Shown: positions 50,521-59,782, counted from the first letter of the stretch. The stretch is DNA of 64,000 bases from Flavobacterium branchiicola (GCF_018383905.1 NZ_JAGYWA010000007.1:318059-382058); one strand, 5' to 3'. Made by a program: numbers and translations. Notes: generated by a model from the letters alone, not told the origin.

Positions 50521-51651
50521 TTACTTATTCGGCTGATTTTTATAAGTTTCAATTTCAAAAATCAAAGTAGCGTTTGGTGGAATTACACCTCCGGCACCTT
50601 TTTCTCCGTAAGCTAAATTTGAAGGTAAAAAGAAAGTTGCTTTCTCTCCGTCAGTCATCATATCTAACGCTTCAAGAAAACCAGGAATCATTCCGTCTTT
50701 TTTACCCACTGTAAAAGGAAAAGCTTTGTAGCCGCCTTGAGCATCTCTGCTTGCATCGTATTTACCGTAAGCTTTTGCGACACTTGCCATGCTGCTGTCA
50801 AAAAGAGTTCCGTCTTCAAAATAACCAGCATAATGAAAGTAAATTGCAGATCCTTCAGCATCTTTTACGCCAGTTCCTTTTTGTGTAATTACATATTTTA
50901 AACCAGAAGCAGTTGTGGTTGCTTTTGCTTTATTTGCTGTAAAAGAAGCAGCTTTTTGTGTTACTACTTTTTGAGCTTCCAATTTTTTTGCCTCTCCTTT
51001 TTTAGCATCGTCAGTAATCACTTTTAAAGCATCAAATTTTTTAGCAGCTGCACCTTTACGGGTAATTGTAATTTTTGTCATGATATCCCCCTGAACAATT
51101 TTATTTACATTGTCCATTCCAGATACCACATGTCCAAAAATGGTGTGTTTTCCGTTTAACCACGGAGTTTCTTTATGAGTAATAAAAAATTGACTTCCGT
51201 TTGTACCTGGACCTGAATTTGCCATAGCAAGAATTCCGCCTTTATCAAATTTTAATTCTTCAGTGAATTCATCTTTAAATGCATAACCAGGATCTCCTGA
51301 ACCATTTCCTTCCGGATCACCTCCCTGAATCATGAAATCATTAATAACTCTGTGAAATTTTAATCCGTCATAAAATGGCTTTCCTTTAAGTCTTTCCACT
51401 TTTACATTAGGATTTTTTCCTTCTGCCAATAAAATAAAGTTGGCTACGGTAACAGGTGCTTTTACATATTCTAAAGAAAGAACGATGTCACCTTTTGTAG
51501 TTGCAATAGTAGCAAAAATACCATCATTTGGATCTGCTTTTGCAACCGTTTTTGTTGTTGCTGCCGCCTTTGGTTTTGCTACAGGTTTTTTTGTTTGTGC
51601 CTGTAGGTTTGCAACAGCAAGGCAAAATAAAAATAAAAATTTAAACTTCAT
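50521..51651 (-). CDS. Dual-domain peptidyl-prolyl isomerase (cyclophilin-FKBP fusion), copy 2
   Basis: 376 residues. Signal peptide (MKFKFLFLFCLAVANLQAQ) and a basic Ala/Lys-rich linker. Then a cyclophilin domain (about 45-205: FHRVINDFMIQGGDPEGNGSG in parts, MANSGPGTNGSQFFIT, PWLNGKHTIFG) and an FKBP domain (about 250-375: YFHYAGYFEDGTLFDSS, IPGFLEALDMM, LAYGEKGAGGVIPP). Both are complete with the main active-site residues. It is the last gene of the operon. It is soluble periplasmic by signal type (no lipobox), unlike copy 1. Helps fold or mature exported proteins. Confidence 0.93.
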   Translation of the reverse strand: MKFKFLFLFCLAVANLQAQTKKPVAKPKAAATTKTVAKADPNDGIFATIATTKGDIVLSLEYVKAPVTVANFILLAEGKNPNVKVERLKGKPFYDGLKFHRVINDFMIQGGDPEGNGSGDPGYAFKDEFTEELKFDKGGILAMANSGPGTNGSQFFITHKETPWLNGKHTIFGHVVSGMDNVNKIVQGDIMTKITITRKGAAAKKFDALKVITDDAKKGEAKKLEAQKVVTQKAASFTANKAKATTTASGLKYVITQKGTGVKDAEGSAIYFHYAGYFEDGTLFDSSMASVAKAYGKYDASRDAQGGYKAFPFTVGKKDGMIPGFLEALDMMTDGEKATFFLPSNLAYGEKGAGGVIPPNATLIFEIETYKNQPNK

Positions 51652-51684
51652 TTTGTTTAGAATTTAAGTTTATGTTAGAATGTA

Positions 51685-52761
51685 CTATTGTGGTTTTTCT
51701 AATAATTGAATCTCGAAAATGATATTTGCATTTGGCGGAATTACGCCTCCTGCACCAGTTGCTCCGTAAGCCAGATGAGATGGAATAAAAAGAACTGCTT
51801 TGTCTCCAAATGAAAGCTGCTCAATTCCTTCAATAAATCCGGGAATCAAACCGTCTTTTTTTCCTGCCTGAAATGGAATTGGCTGATAACCGTGTTGTTC
51901 TGCTCTTGCCGAATCATATTTTCCGAATGCTTTTGCAACATCTTCTACACTTGCATCAAATAATGTTCCGTCTTCAAGGAATCCTGCGTAGTGAATGTAA
52001 ACCTGAGTTCCGATTGCAGGTTTTTTACCTGAACCTTTTTCTGTAATTACATATTCTAATCCCGAATTAGTTTTGGTTGCTTTAGCTTTCAAAGCCGCAT
52101 AATAAGCTACTTTTTCTTTTTGAGCTCCTGCATATTTACCTTTTTCTTTTGCAATATCTGAGAAGTAATCGTGAAATACTTTTACCGCATCAAACTTTTT
52201 AGCTGCTTCACCATTTCTGATAATAGTTACAGAAACAATAGTATCACCTTGTTTTACCTGATTTACAACTTCTTGTCCTTTTTCAACCACACGACCAAAA
52301 ATAGTATGTTTTCCATCTAACCATGGCGTTTCAACATGCGTGATGAAAAATTGGCTGCTGTTTGTTCCGGGACCATTGTTTGCCATTGCCAAAACTCCCG
52401 CTTTATCAAATCTTAAATCTGTAATTTCGTCTTTAAATTTGTATCCTGTATCACCAGAACCAGTTCCTTCCGGATCTCCGGTCTGAATCATGAAATCTTC
52501 GATAACTCTATGAAATTTTAAACCATCATAGAATGGTTTACCTTTAAGATATTCTTTTGTTACAAATTCGTTTTTACCTTCTGCAAGAGTTACAAAATTT
52601 GCTACTGTAACAGGCGCTTTTTTATAATCTAATTCAACGATAATATGTCCTTTGTTAGTTTCTATATCGGCGTATAAACCATCAGGTAAATTGCTGTGTT
52701 CGTCTTTACAGGAATAAAATGAGGTTACGGCTAATAGTAATAATAAAATACTCTTTTTCAT
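51685..52761 (-). CDS. Dual-domain peptidyl-prolyl isomerase (cyclophilin-FKBP fusion), copy 1, lipoprotein
   Basis: 358 residues, same domain order as copy 2: cyclophilin (about 30-185, FHRVIEDFMIQTGDPEGTGSG in parts, MANNGPGTNSSQFFIT) and FKBP (about 230-357, IHYAGFLEDGTLFDAS, LAYGATGAGGVIPP). The lipobox TSFYSC makes it a lipoprotein. So the operon has one membrane-anchored and one soluble version of the same two-domain enzyme. Gaps to its neighbours are 15 and 33 nt. Confidence 0.93.
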   Translation of the reverse strand: MKKSILLLLLAVTSFYSCKDEHSNLPDGLYADIETNKGHIIVELDYKKAPVTVANFVTLAEGKNEFVTKEYLKGKPFYDGLKFHRVIEDFMIQTGDPEGTGSGDTGYKFKDEITDLRFDKAGVLAMANNGPGTNSSQFFITHVETPWLDGKHTIFGRVVEKGQEVVNQVKQGDTIVSVTIIRNGEAAKKFDAVKVFHDYFSDIAKEKGKYAGAQKEKVAYYAALKAKATKTNSGLEYVITEKGSGKKPAIGTQVYIHYAGFLEDGTLFDASVEDVAKAFGKYDSARAEQHGYQPIPFQAGKKDGLIPGFIEGIEQLSFGDKAVLFIPSHLAYGATGAGGVIPPNANIIFEIQLLEKPQ

Positions 52762-52776
52762 TTTTAAAATGTTTTT

Positions 52777-53466
52777 TTAAGGGTTTATTGTATCTTTTTT
52801 CGGTTGAGCAGCAGGTTTTACAGCAGCAGGTTTAGGTGTTGCCGGTTTTGGTGTTTGTCCTGCCGGAGTCTGAGTTGTTGCTGCTTGACCTGCAGACACA
52901 GCTGTTTTTGGAGCAGTAGGATCCGGAACAAAATTTCGAAGCGTCACTGTACAAATTAAAGACTGGTTTGTTCCAATCTTGTTATTATCTCCATGGTATC
53001 CATAAGCGATATGCGACGGAAACAAGAAGGTAACTGTTTCATTTTTATGCATCAATTTGATTCCGTCTCTCAGACCCATCATAATATCCTGTTTATCTAC
53101 AGCATACGTTTGAGGACCAAGTTCGGTTTCTGAGTAAATAACTTTACCGTTGATATCTTTTATTTCTAAGTTGAAATAAGCAATATCACCTTTTCTTGGT
53201 GTTTGGGTTTCGTTTAGATTTCGCTCATCATAAGAAAACCAATATCCTTTTCTGGTAGCATAATATTTTACCTTAGGATTATTTTTTATGATTTTTTTGA
53301 TGACACTTTCTTCGTTGGCTACTAATTTCTTATTACGATCCGCCGATTTTTTCATGAAAGTACCCGAAGTTCTCGAAAGTGGTCTTCTCGCTTCTTCATG
53401 ATGCTTGCAACTCACTAATAAAACAGCAAAAAGAAAACTGCAAATGCTTAGTTTTAAGTAATTCAT
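52777..53466 (-). CDS. gldI: GldI, gliding-motility FKBP lipoprotein
   Basis: 229 residues. Lipobox LLVSC with acylated Cys20, then a basic segment (RRPLSRTSGTFMKKSADRNKK) and a single FKBP domain (about 80-185, ETELGPQTYAVDKQDIMMGLRDG in parts, FLFPSHIAYGYHGDNN). A Pro/Ala/Lys tail (QTPAGQTPKPATPKP) ends the protein. GldI is needed for gliding in Flavobacterium, probably for folding motility/T9SS envelope proteins. It lies 6 nt from the DHH gene upstream and 15 nt from the next isomerase. Confidence 0.93.
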   Translation of the reverse strand: MNYLKLSICSFLFAVLLVSCKHHEEARRPLSRTSGTFMKKSADRNKKLVANEESVIKKIIKNNPKVKYYATRKGYWFSYDERNLNETQTPRKGDIAYFNLEIKDINGKVIYSETELGPQTYAVDKQDIMMGLRDGIKLMHKNETVTFLFPSHIAYGYHGDNNKIGTNQSLICTVTLRNFVPDPTAPKTAVSAGQAATTQTPAGQTPKPATPKPAAVKPAAQPKKDTINP

Positions 53467-53472
53467 ATTCGG

Positions 53473-54477
53473 TTATATTTTTAGTTTAGATACTAAATCT
53501 TCAAATTTATTTAATGTTTCTTCCATCGATAAATCCGATTTTCCACCAGCCGCATTGCTATGTCCTCCGCCATTAAAATGATCTCTCGCAAATTGATTTA
53601 CATCAAATCCGCCTTGAGAACGGAAAGATATCTTGATGATTTTCTCGTCTTTATTTTCGATAAAAATAGCAGTAAAAACAATACCTTTTATACTTAATCC
53701 ATAATTTACAATTCCTTCGGTATCACCTTTTACATAATCGAAAGAATCCAATTCAGCTTGCGTAAGTGATGTATACGATGTTTTATGCTCTTCCTGCACT
53801 TTCATATTCTGTAAAGCGCGACCTAATAACTGAAGACGGCTGTACGAACTATTGTCAAATAACAGAACGGGAATTTGAGTATTTTCAACCCCTAAATCAA
53901 TCAATTCTGCAATAATGCGGTGTGTGTTTCCTGTAGTTCCCGGAAAACGGAATGAACCTGAATCGGTCAAAATTCCGGTATAAATACAAGTTGCGATTGT
54001 TTTATCAATATCTTCTTTTTTGTTTAAAAAAGTGATAAAGTTATAAACCATTTCACAAGTTGATCCGTAAGAAGTATCAGAGTACGTATATGCCGCATAA
54101 TCATCAGGTTTTTGGTGATGATCGATCATGATAAACGGAGCTGTTAGCTTTGCTAAAGTATGCTCCATTTCGCCCGTACGATGAAAAGCGTTAAAGTCAA
54201 GTGTAAAAATTAACTCGGCTTGTTCTAATATTTTTGTGCAGTTTTCAGTGTCTTTTTCAAATATTTTTACCGTTTCAGAACCCGGAAGCCAGGCAAGGAA
54301 ATCAGGAAAATCATTTGGCGCAATCACTGTTGGCTGATGATTATTTTTTAATAAAAAATGGTATAAACCTAAGGTAGAACCCATGGCATCGCCATCTGGA
54401 CCTCGGTGCGGAATTATTGCAATCTTCTTTGGGGTAGCAAGCAACAATTGTATTGCCTGTATATCTTGTATTTTCAT
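53473..54477 (-). CDS. DHH-family phosphoesterase (NrnA-like)
   Basis: 334 residues. DHH domain with IIPHRGPDGDAMGST, DHHQKPDDY and TDSGSFRFPGTT, then DHHA1 domain with FRSQGGFDVNQFARDHFNGGGHSNAAGG, read as FNGGGHSNAAGG. Matches bifunctional oligoribonuclease/pAp phosphatase (NrnA) proteins that degrade nanoRNAs and recycle 3'-phosphoadenosine 5'-phosphate. First gene of the four-gene operon with gldI; the functional reason for this coupling is not obvious. Cytoplasmic, metal-dependent. Confidence 0.9.
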   Translation of the reverse strand: MKIQDIQAIQLLLATPKKIAIIPHRGPDGDAMGSTLGLYHFLLKNNHQPTVIAPNDFPDFLAWLPGSETVKIFEKDTENCTKILEQAELIFTLDFNAFHRTGEMEHTLAKLTAPFIMIDHHQKPDDYAAYTYSDTSYGSTCEMVYNFITFLNKKEDIDKTIATCIYTGILTDSGSFRFPGTTGNTHRIIAELIDLGVENTQIPVLLFDNSSYSRLQLLGRALQNMKVQEEHKTSYTSLTQAELDSFDYVKGDTEGIVNYGLSIKGIVFTAIFIENKDEKIIKISFRSQGGFDVNQFARDHFNGGGHSNAAGGKSDLSMEETLNKFEDLVSKLKI

Positions 54478-54602
54478 AGTGTGCGAATTTACATTTTTTT
54501 AATGTAATGTTGAAATCATTTTACAGATTAACACACTTTTAGGTAATGGATATTTTAAGTTATGAAATAGGAGTTATAAGTTGTTATAAAGCAGTATGTA
54601 AT

Positions 54603-54770
54603 TTGAGTTTATTTTGATGCTGAATTTGTACACGGATGAAACGGATTCGCTTTCGCGAAAGCGCTCATTTGAACGGATTTTAATCCATTGAAATTTGGAA
54701 TTTTAAAAATTTGGAATTTAAGATTTGGAATTTCAAAAATTGGAATTTAGCCTTTAAAAATTAGAATTTA
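54603..54770. repeat. Degenerate tandem repeats and a 16-nt palindrome
   Basis: Contains the self-complementary cgctttcgcgaaagcg at 54648-54663, flanked by acggatt text. From 54690 comes a run of ttggaattt-type units (about 9-14 nt), ending inside the ClC 3' end. Position between the DHH start and the ClC stop (54478-54753). Confidence 0.65.
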
Positions 54771-55998
54771 ACCTCTGATATAATTTATGTTTTGAGCCTT
54801 TAACAATCTGAGATTTATAAATTCCAACAGAACCTGAAGAAAAATAAGCAATTACGCAGGCAAGTGCAATGAAAATTCCGGGTTGAATGCCGAATAATTC
54901 CATTCCCATAATAGTACAGGCGATAGGAGTATGTGTTGCACCCGAGAATACTGCAACGAATCCTAAACCAGCCAAAAGTGCAATTGGCATTGGAATAATT
55001 AAAGACAAGGCACTTCCTAAAGTGGCGCCTACAAAAAATAAAGGAGTAACTTCTCCGCCTTTAAAACCGGCTCCTAAAGTAAATCCGGTAAAAAGGATTT
55101 TAAGTAAAAAATCATACCATTCGTTTGGAGTAGAAAAGGAATCTACAATTACTGGAACTCCAAGTCCGGAGAATTTGGTGAATCCGAAACCGGCAATCGC
55201 TATGGCTAGAATAACTCCGCCAATAGCCGGACGAAGCGGTGGATATTTAATGCTTTTTGAGAATAATGAACTCCAAAAATGAGTACTTCTGGCAAATAAT
55301 AAAGCAGCAAAACCAGATAATAATCCGATAATTATAGTGTAGAATAAAGTGCTGAAACTGATTTCCGGAACAACAGGAATGTTGTAATGGGTATGTTTTA
55401 TTTTCCAAAATTCTACCGTAAAATAGGCTGCATAAGCCACTAAAAAAGAAAGAACGATACTTTTGAAATTGATTTTACTAAAATATAAAACCTCCAAAGC
55501 AAAAATAGCGCCTGCCAGAGGTGTCCCGAAAACGGAAGCAAAACCCGCACTGATTCCGAGAATAATTAAAATTTTACGTTCTGAATTATCTAATTTGAAA
55601 AGTTTTGTGAATTGATCGGCGATTGCGCCTCCCATTTGAACCGCGGTTCCTTCACGTCCTGCAGATCCTCCGAATAAATGAGTCAATAAAGTTCCTAAAA
55701 GAACCAAAGGTGCCATTTTAAACGGAATTACTTTTTTCGGATTCTCATATTCTTCAAGTAAAAGATTATTTCCTTTCATGACAGATTGTCCCCAGTAATA
55801 ATAACTTAGTCCAACCAGAAATCCACCAATAGGTAAAAGCCAGATAATCCAGTTGTACTGAATTCTAAATTGTGTAACCCATTCTAAAGCAATCAGAAAA
55901 AATGCAGATGCAGATCCTGAAAGCACACCAATTAAAGCGCAAATAAGAATCCATTTAGGAATATCAAGAAGAAGTTGTTTTGGATTTTGGGAAGTCAT
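54754..55998 (-). CDS. ClC-family chloride channel or chloride/proton antiporter
   Basis: 414 residues from the ATG at 55998 (MTSQNPK). The longer frame to 56043 would start inside the R1 repeat and is rejected. About ten membrane segments. The anion-binding motifs GGSAGREGTAVQMGG and an earlier SGSASAFF are seen; the proton-glutamate position in GREGT is present, hinting at an antiporter. No cytoplasmic CBS domains at the C-terminus. Same strand as ridA, with an R1 palindrome filling the gap. Confidence 0.9.
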   Translation of the reverse strand: MTSQNPKQLLLDIPKWILICALIGVLSGSASAFFLIALEWVTQFRIQYNWIIWLLPIGGFLVGLSYYYWGQSVMKGNNLLLEEYENPKKVIPFKMAPLVLLGTLLTHLFGGSAGREGTAVQMGGAIADQFTKLFKLDNSERKILIILGISAGFASVFGTPLAGAIFALEVLYFSKINFKSIVLSFLVAYAAYFTVEFWKIKHTHYNIPVVPEISFSTLFYTIIIGLLSGFAALLFARSTHFWSSLFSKSIKYPPLRPAIGGVILAIAIAGFGFTKFSGLGVPVIVDSFSTPNEWYDFLLKILFTGFTLGAGFKGGEVTPLFFVGATLGSALSLIIPMPIALLAGLGFVAVFSGATHTPIACTIMGMELFGIQPGIFIALACVIAYFSSGSVGIYKSQIVKGSKHKLYQRLNSNF

Positions 55999-56017
55999 TA
56001 AATATGCGGGACTTTTT

Positions 56018-56142
56018 TTGCCACGAATTTCACGAATTTTCACGAATTAATGTGTTTTTAATTAAAGGATTTAAAAGAAATCCGTTTAAATCCTTTAATC
56101 TGTGGCAAAGTAATTAGTGTAAGTAGTGTAATTCGTGGCTAA
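56018..56142. repeat. R1 palindromic repeat, copy 4
   Basis: Left arm ttgccacgaatttcac, right arm gtaattcgtggctaa. It begins 19 nt upstream of the ClC ATG and ends 6 nt from the ridA stop. Confidence 0.8.
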
Positions 56143-56148
56143 AATATA

Positions 56149-56532
56149 TTATTGAATCACAGCTGTAAATTCAATTTCAACCAAATATTCAGGTGCAACT
56201 AATTTACTGATTTCATAAAAACCTGTAGTTGGTTTTACATCTTTAAAAAAAGCAGAATGCGCTCTTGCAACATCTTCAAAAGTAGTAATATCGGTAGTGA
56301 AAATACGGGTTCTGATGACGTCTTTCATTCCAACGTTTAAGTCTTCCAGAACTTTTTCTACACGTTCCAAAATATTATAAGTCTGAGCATAAGCGTCATC
56401 TGCTTTTACTTTTTCGCCATCAACAATTGCCACTGTGCCGGAAACTTCGATAATATTGCCAATTCTTACCGCGCGGCAATATCCCATTTTGTCTTCCCAC
56501 GGTGATCCTGTCAAGATGTTTTCTCTTTTCAT
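56149..56532 (-). CDS. ridA: RidA-family reactive intermediate/imine deaminase
   Basis: 127 residues, the YjgF/YER057c/UK114 fold. The family Arg is in DVIRTRIFTTD and the Glu/Tyr near the end in LVAPEYLVEIEFTAV. RidA hydrolyses reactive 2-aminoacrylate-type enamines released by PLP enzymes; some members have other roles. Trimeric and cytoplasmic by family. It precedes the ClC gene on the same strand, with an R1 hairpin between them. Confidence 0.9.
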   Translation of the reverse strand: MKRENILTGSPWEDKMGYCRAVRIGNIIEVSGTVAIVDGEKVKADDAYAQTYNILERVEKVLEDLNVGMKDVIRTRIFTTDITTFEDVARAHSAFFKDVKPTTGFYEISKLVAPEYLVEIEFTAVIQ

Positions 56533-56689
56533 TTTTTTCTGTTTTTTGAATCTGTGTACTCTTTAATTAAAACAAATTCAGGTTAGTTAAATACGCCGCA
56601 ATTTATGAAATATGCCGGTCAAAATGAGCTGAATTTGCTTGAAATCAATGTGTAAAATGCTCTTTTTTGTGATATTTTGACTGTCAGTT

Positions 56690-56995
56690 TTATTCCGTAA
56701 AATGTTGTTCGAAAAGACGAAGTTTATTTTGTGTCGAAGTTAAATCTTGCTGCAAAGCCTCAATTTTATTCAATAAATGAGCAATGGCATCAATTCCTTC
56801 CATGTTAATTTTCAGGTCATAATGAAGACGAATCATTTTCTCTACAGCAGGCAATTGTTTCGGATGAAAATATAGCTCTTCTTCCTGCGAAATAATTTCT
56901 ATCAGACCGTAATTATTCAATTCCGTTATAAAAGTATTTTCAATTTCGTGATACAGGCAAAACTGTTTTATGAGGATTAAGTTTTTACTATTCAT
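56690..56995 (-). CDS. cbpM: CbpM-type modulator of CbpA
   Basis: 101 residues, MerR-like helical protein: an N-terminal half with [19 protein letters not shown], a middle [21 protein letters not shown] and a C-terminal coiled-coil. CbpM inhibits the CbpA co-chaperone through its J-domain. Its start overlaps the last 8 nt of cbpA, the usual cbpA-cbpM arrangement, so the pair is translationally coupled. Soluble. Confidence 0.88.
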   Translation of the reverse strand: MNSKNLILIKQFCLYHEIENTFITELNNYGLIEIISQEEELYFHPKQLPAVEKMIRLHYDLKINMEGIDAIAHLLNKIEALQQDLTSTQNKLRLFEQHFTE

Positions 56996-57905
56996 GATTT
57001 CTTATTTTAGCTAATTCTTGAAATAATTCTTTCTCTTTTTGGGATAATTTAGTTGGGATTTTTAGGTTGTAGGTAATGTACAAATCACCAAACTGATTTT
57101 CTTTTTTGTAAACCGGAAAGCCTTTTCCTTTCAGTTTAACTTTTGTTCCGGTTTGGGTTTCTGCCGGAACTTTAATTTTTACTTTCCCGTCAAAAGTGTT
57201 TACATATATCTCTCCACCTAAAACTGCGGTGTATAAATCCAGGTCAACATCGGCATATAAATTATTGCCTTCACGTTTAAAGTCGGAACTATTGGCAATG
57301 GTAAATGTGATGTACAAATCGCCATTAGGACCACCATTGGCTCCAGGCCCGCCATGTCCCGGAATTTTTATGATTTGTCCGTTTTCAACTCCTGCCGGAA
57401 TAGTGATTCGGATATTTTTGCCGTTTACCGTTAAGCTTTGTTTATGTGTGGTATAGGCTGATGCTAAATCTAACTGTAATTCGGCATTAAAATCCTGCCC
57501 TCTGTATTTCGACTGGCCTCGGCTGCTTCGCCCGGAACCGTACATAGAATTGAAAAAATCTGAAAAATCTCCGCCTCCAAAATCACTTTCCGAAAAATCA
57601 GAATACGTTTGACCACCTTGCTGTTGTCTAGAATATTGCTGCTGATTTGGATCGTAACCGGCTTTTTCAAATTCATCAGCATGTTTCCAGTCTTTTCCGT
57701 ACTTATCGTATTTTTTACGGTTCTCAGGATTACTCAAAACCTCGTTTGCCTCATTTATTTCCTTAAACTTTTGCTCCGCTTCTTTATCGTTCGGGTTTAG
57801 GTCGGGATGGTACTTTCTGGCAAGTTTTCGATACGCTTTTTTGATTTCAGCCTCAGTTGCGTTTTTTGTAACGTCTAATGTTTTATAGTAGTCGATATAA
57901 TCCAT
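56988..57905 (-). CDS. cbpA: CbpA-type DnaJ homologue (J-domain co-chaperone)
   Basis: 305 residues. J-domain at residues 2-70 with the HPD tripeptide in [10 protein letters not shown] Gly/Gln/Ser-rich stretch (about 85-130, [17 protein letters not shown]) follows, then a C-terminal substrate domain without the Cys-rich zinc finger, ending LAKIRNHE. That layout is the type II DnaJ/CbpA form. Stimulates DnaK and binds unfolded protein. No heat-shock promoter recognised. First gene of the pair with cbpM. Confidence 0.92.
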   Translation of the reverse strand: MDYIDYYKTLDVTKNATEAEIKKAYRKLARKYHPDLNPNDKEAEQKFKEINEANEVLSNPENRKKYDKYGKDWKHADEFEKAGYDPNQQQYSRQQQGGQTYSDFSESDFGGGDFSDFFNSMYGSGRSSRGQSKYRGQDFNAELQLDLASAYTTHKQSLTVNGKNIRITIPAGVENGQIIKIPGHGGPGANGGPNGDLYITFTIANSSDFKREGNNLYADVDLDLYTAVLGGEIYVNTFDGKVKIKVPAETQTGTKVKLKGKGFPVYKKENQFGDLYITYNLKIPTKLSQKEKELFQELAKIRNHE

Positions 57906-58209
57906 TTTGTCAAATTTTTTATAAACGTAAATTAAAACACTGAATTTAAGAATAAGTTACTAACTGTCAAAGAAAAGCAGTTGTTTTATAACAAAATATT
58001 TGGAAAATAACGCTGAAATATTAGTGTGATACTATTTGATTTTAGTGAAGTATTTACATTTTTGGCAGGTTTTTTGTATCCAAAAATTTGCCTAATTTAT
58101 TGTTATAAAAACCTTAAAGTTAAAGTGACTAAGTAAATTATGCTATTTTTGCTTTGCTATACTATTTATTTTATAAAATTATAAAAGCCGATTCGATAAA
58201 ACTTTTTCA
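57906..58209. other. Divergent region between cbpA and a secreted protein gene
   Basis: 304 nt, AT-rich. It holds a TATTTTTG promoter box at 58144-58151 for the rightward gene; no clear box for cbpA and no strong hairpin was found. Confidence 0.5.
58144..58151 (+). promoter_or_regulatory. Promoter -7 box of the 58210 gene
   Basis: TATTTTTG, 58 nt before the ATG. Confidence 0.45.
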
Positions 58210-58923
58210 ATGAAGCACATTTTATTTTTCATATTATTTTTTACTGCTGTAACGGTATCAGCCCAAACTGAATTTAGTACTAAATACAAGAGTATTCCTG
58301 CTCCAAAGTTTAGTGCAAAACCTAAAAAGACACCCATTCCTCAGGTAAAAGACCCGCAGGCTGATAATTTGGATATTCCGGCTATAAAAACACCAAATGT
58401 TTACGACAATACAAGCATAACTCCTAAATCAAAGTTTCAGATTGGTGAAGAAAAAAGTAAATTCACAATGTCAACCGAAACTGAGTTTGCAAACCCAGGA
58501 GACCGATATGTGGCAAAAATGGAAAAAGATTTAGATAAAGCCTTAAAAGATGCCGGTTTAAGAGAAGGCAGAGGAACACTTGTCAAGAAAAATATTTCGT
58601 TAGGAGATTTCAAAACCAAGTCACAATATTTTATAGTGAAATTTCGTGATTTTGGTGCAATCGATGGCGATTTGGTAAAAGTCTCTAACAACGATTATGT
58701 AATAAGAGATCAGATATTTTTAGATTCTAATTTTAAAGATGTAAAAATAAATCTATCTGACGGATTTAATAAATTAGATTTCGAAGCCTTGAATATTGGC
58801 TCATTGGGAGGGAATACTGCCGAAATACAAGTTTACGACGACAAAGGTCAATTGATTACAAATGATTACTGGGATAATCTTGCCGCAGGATTTAAGGCAT
58901 CTATTATTGTGACGAAAGAGTAG
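58210..58923 (+). CDS. Secreted hypothetical protein
   Basis: 237 residues. Signal peptide MKHILFFILFFTAVTVSAQ; Lys/Pro-rich segment (residues about 30-60, PAPKFSAKPKKTPIPQVKDP), then a beta-rich C-terminal half with SLGDFKTKSQYFIVKFRDFG and SLGGNTAEIQVYDDKGQLI. I do not recognise the family. Periplasmic or surface location inferred. A long inverted repeat of 'aaaggttcaaag' type separates it from the convergent lipoprotein gene. Confidence 0.65.
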   Translation: MKHILFFILFFTAVTVSAQTEFSTKYKSIPAPKFSAKPKKTPIPQVKDPQADNLDIPAIKTPNVYDNTSITPKSKFQIGEEKSKFTMSTETEFANPGDRYVAKMEKDLDKALKDAGLREGRGTLVKKNISLGDFKTKSQYFIVKFRDFGAIDGDLVKVSNNDYVIRDQIFLDSNFKDVKINLSDGFNKLDFEALNIGSLGGNTAEIQVYDDKGQLITNDYWDNLAAGFKASIIVTKE

Positions 58924-58943
58924 CGCGCTTTTCGCGCCAGGTG

Positions 58944-59009
58944 CAAAGTAACAAAGGTTCAAAGCGACAAAGTTTTTACACTTCGTTTCTTTGAACCTTT
59001 GTCACTTTG
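58944..59009. terminator. Inverted repeat between convergent genes
   Basis: 21-bp arms 58944-58964 and 58989-59009 (caaagtaacaaaggttcaaa and complement, one mismatch). A related single-copy tract (ggttcaaaggtacataggtt) occurs near 59613-59690. Confidence 0.7.
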
Positions 59010-59026
59010 TTTCTTTGGAACTTAGA

Positions 59027-59554
59027 TCAAAATGGATCTGCAGTCACTCTAAACTTCATATCTGCTTTTACAGTTACATCTTTCGTCAAGGTTTCTTTTA
59101 AAGTTACTTTAGTTCTTATTTTGTAACTATCAGCTTTAATGTATTGATCCAGTTTTTTATCGGTACAAATCAAATCGATTGTATTGGTTGTTGCATTAAT
59201 ATTATCCTGATACGCCAATTCAATTTCATCAGAATCTGTAGTTGAAATGTATAAATGAACCGATTTTAAAAACGTAAAAGTTTTATCTGAAGGTTCTGTA
59301 ATTGCTAGTTGAAGCGATCTTAGCTTCACATCTTTTACCAGACTGGCTTTTGTTTTATTGTTTTCAAACTGAGCTGATGAATTTGTTGTCACTTCAGGAG
59401 TAACAATCTCTGATGGTAAATTAATTGGGGAAGTGCTTTGAATTTTGATTGAAGTTTCATTTGAAATAGTAAAGGTCAATAAATCATCTACAGCATCACA
59501 AGAACTTAAAAATAAAGATAAAAAAAGAGAAAGGGCAATTAATTTTGATTTCAT
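59027..59554 (-). CDS. Hypothetical lipoprotein
   Basis: 175 residues. Lipobox LFLSSC with Cys19, then a beta-rich domain of alternating polar and hydrophobic residues with many Thr/Asp (TFTISNETSIKIQSTSP, TFLKSVHLYISTTDSDEIEL). No family recognised. Likely anchored in the outer membrane. It converges on the secreted gene at 58210, and guaA is divergent from it. Confidence 0.7.
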   Translation of the reverse strand: MKSKLIALSLFLSLFLSSCDAVDDLLTFTISNETSIKIQSTSPINLPSEIVTPEVTTNSSAQFENNKTKASLVKDVKLRSLQLAITEPSDKTFTFLKSVHLYISTTDSDEIELAYQDNINATTNTIDLICTDKKLDQYIKADSYKIRTKVTLKETLTKDVTVKADMKFRVTADPF

Positions 59555-59708
59555 AAAAAAGAGGTTTTCTCGTAGATACGAGATTTTGTTTGGTTTGGAT
59601 TTTTCTATTTGAGGTTCAAAGGTACATAGGTTCTAAGTAACAAAGAATTTTTAGTGTTAAATTTAAACTTTGAACCTTTGAAGCTCTGAACCTTTGTGCC
59701 TAAAAATT

Positions 59709-59745
59709 GGAACAATGAAAAAAAAATACATTTTTTCATTGTTCC
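59709..59745. repeat. Perfect 15-bp inverted repeat upstream of guaA
   Basis: Arms ggaacaatgaaaaaa (59709-59723) and ttttttcattgttcc (59731-59745), 7-nt loop. No gene ends on either side within reach (the lipoprotein gene starts at 59554 on the minus strand). So it may be an operator or remnant, not a terminator. Confidence 0.6.
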
Positions 59746-59771
59746 GATTTTTCATTTTCGAATATAAAAAG

Positions 59772-59779
59772 TACTTTTG
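59772..59779 (+). promoter_or_regulatory. Possible guaA promoter -7 box adjoining the ATG
   Basis: TACTTTTG, 3 nt before the guaA ATG. If it is the true -7 box the message would be leaderless. Confidence 0.4.
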
Positions 59780-59782
59780 CGC

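Noticed and set aside
55999-56043. 15-residue N-terminal extension of the ClC protein
   Set aside because: It lies in the R1 palindrome arm; MTSQNPK at 55998 is the likely start.
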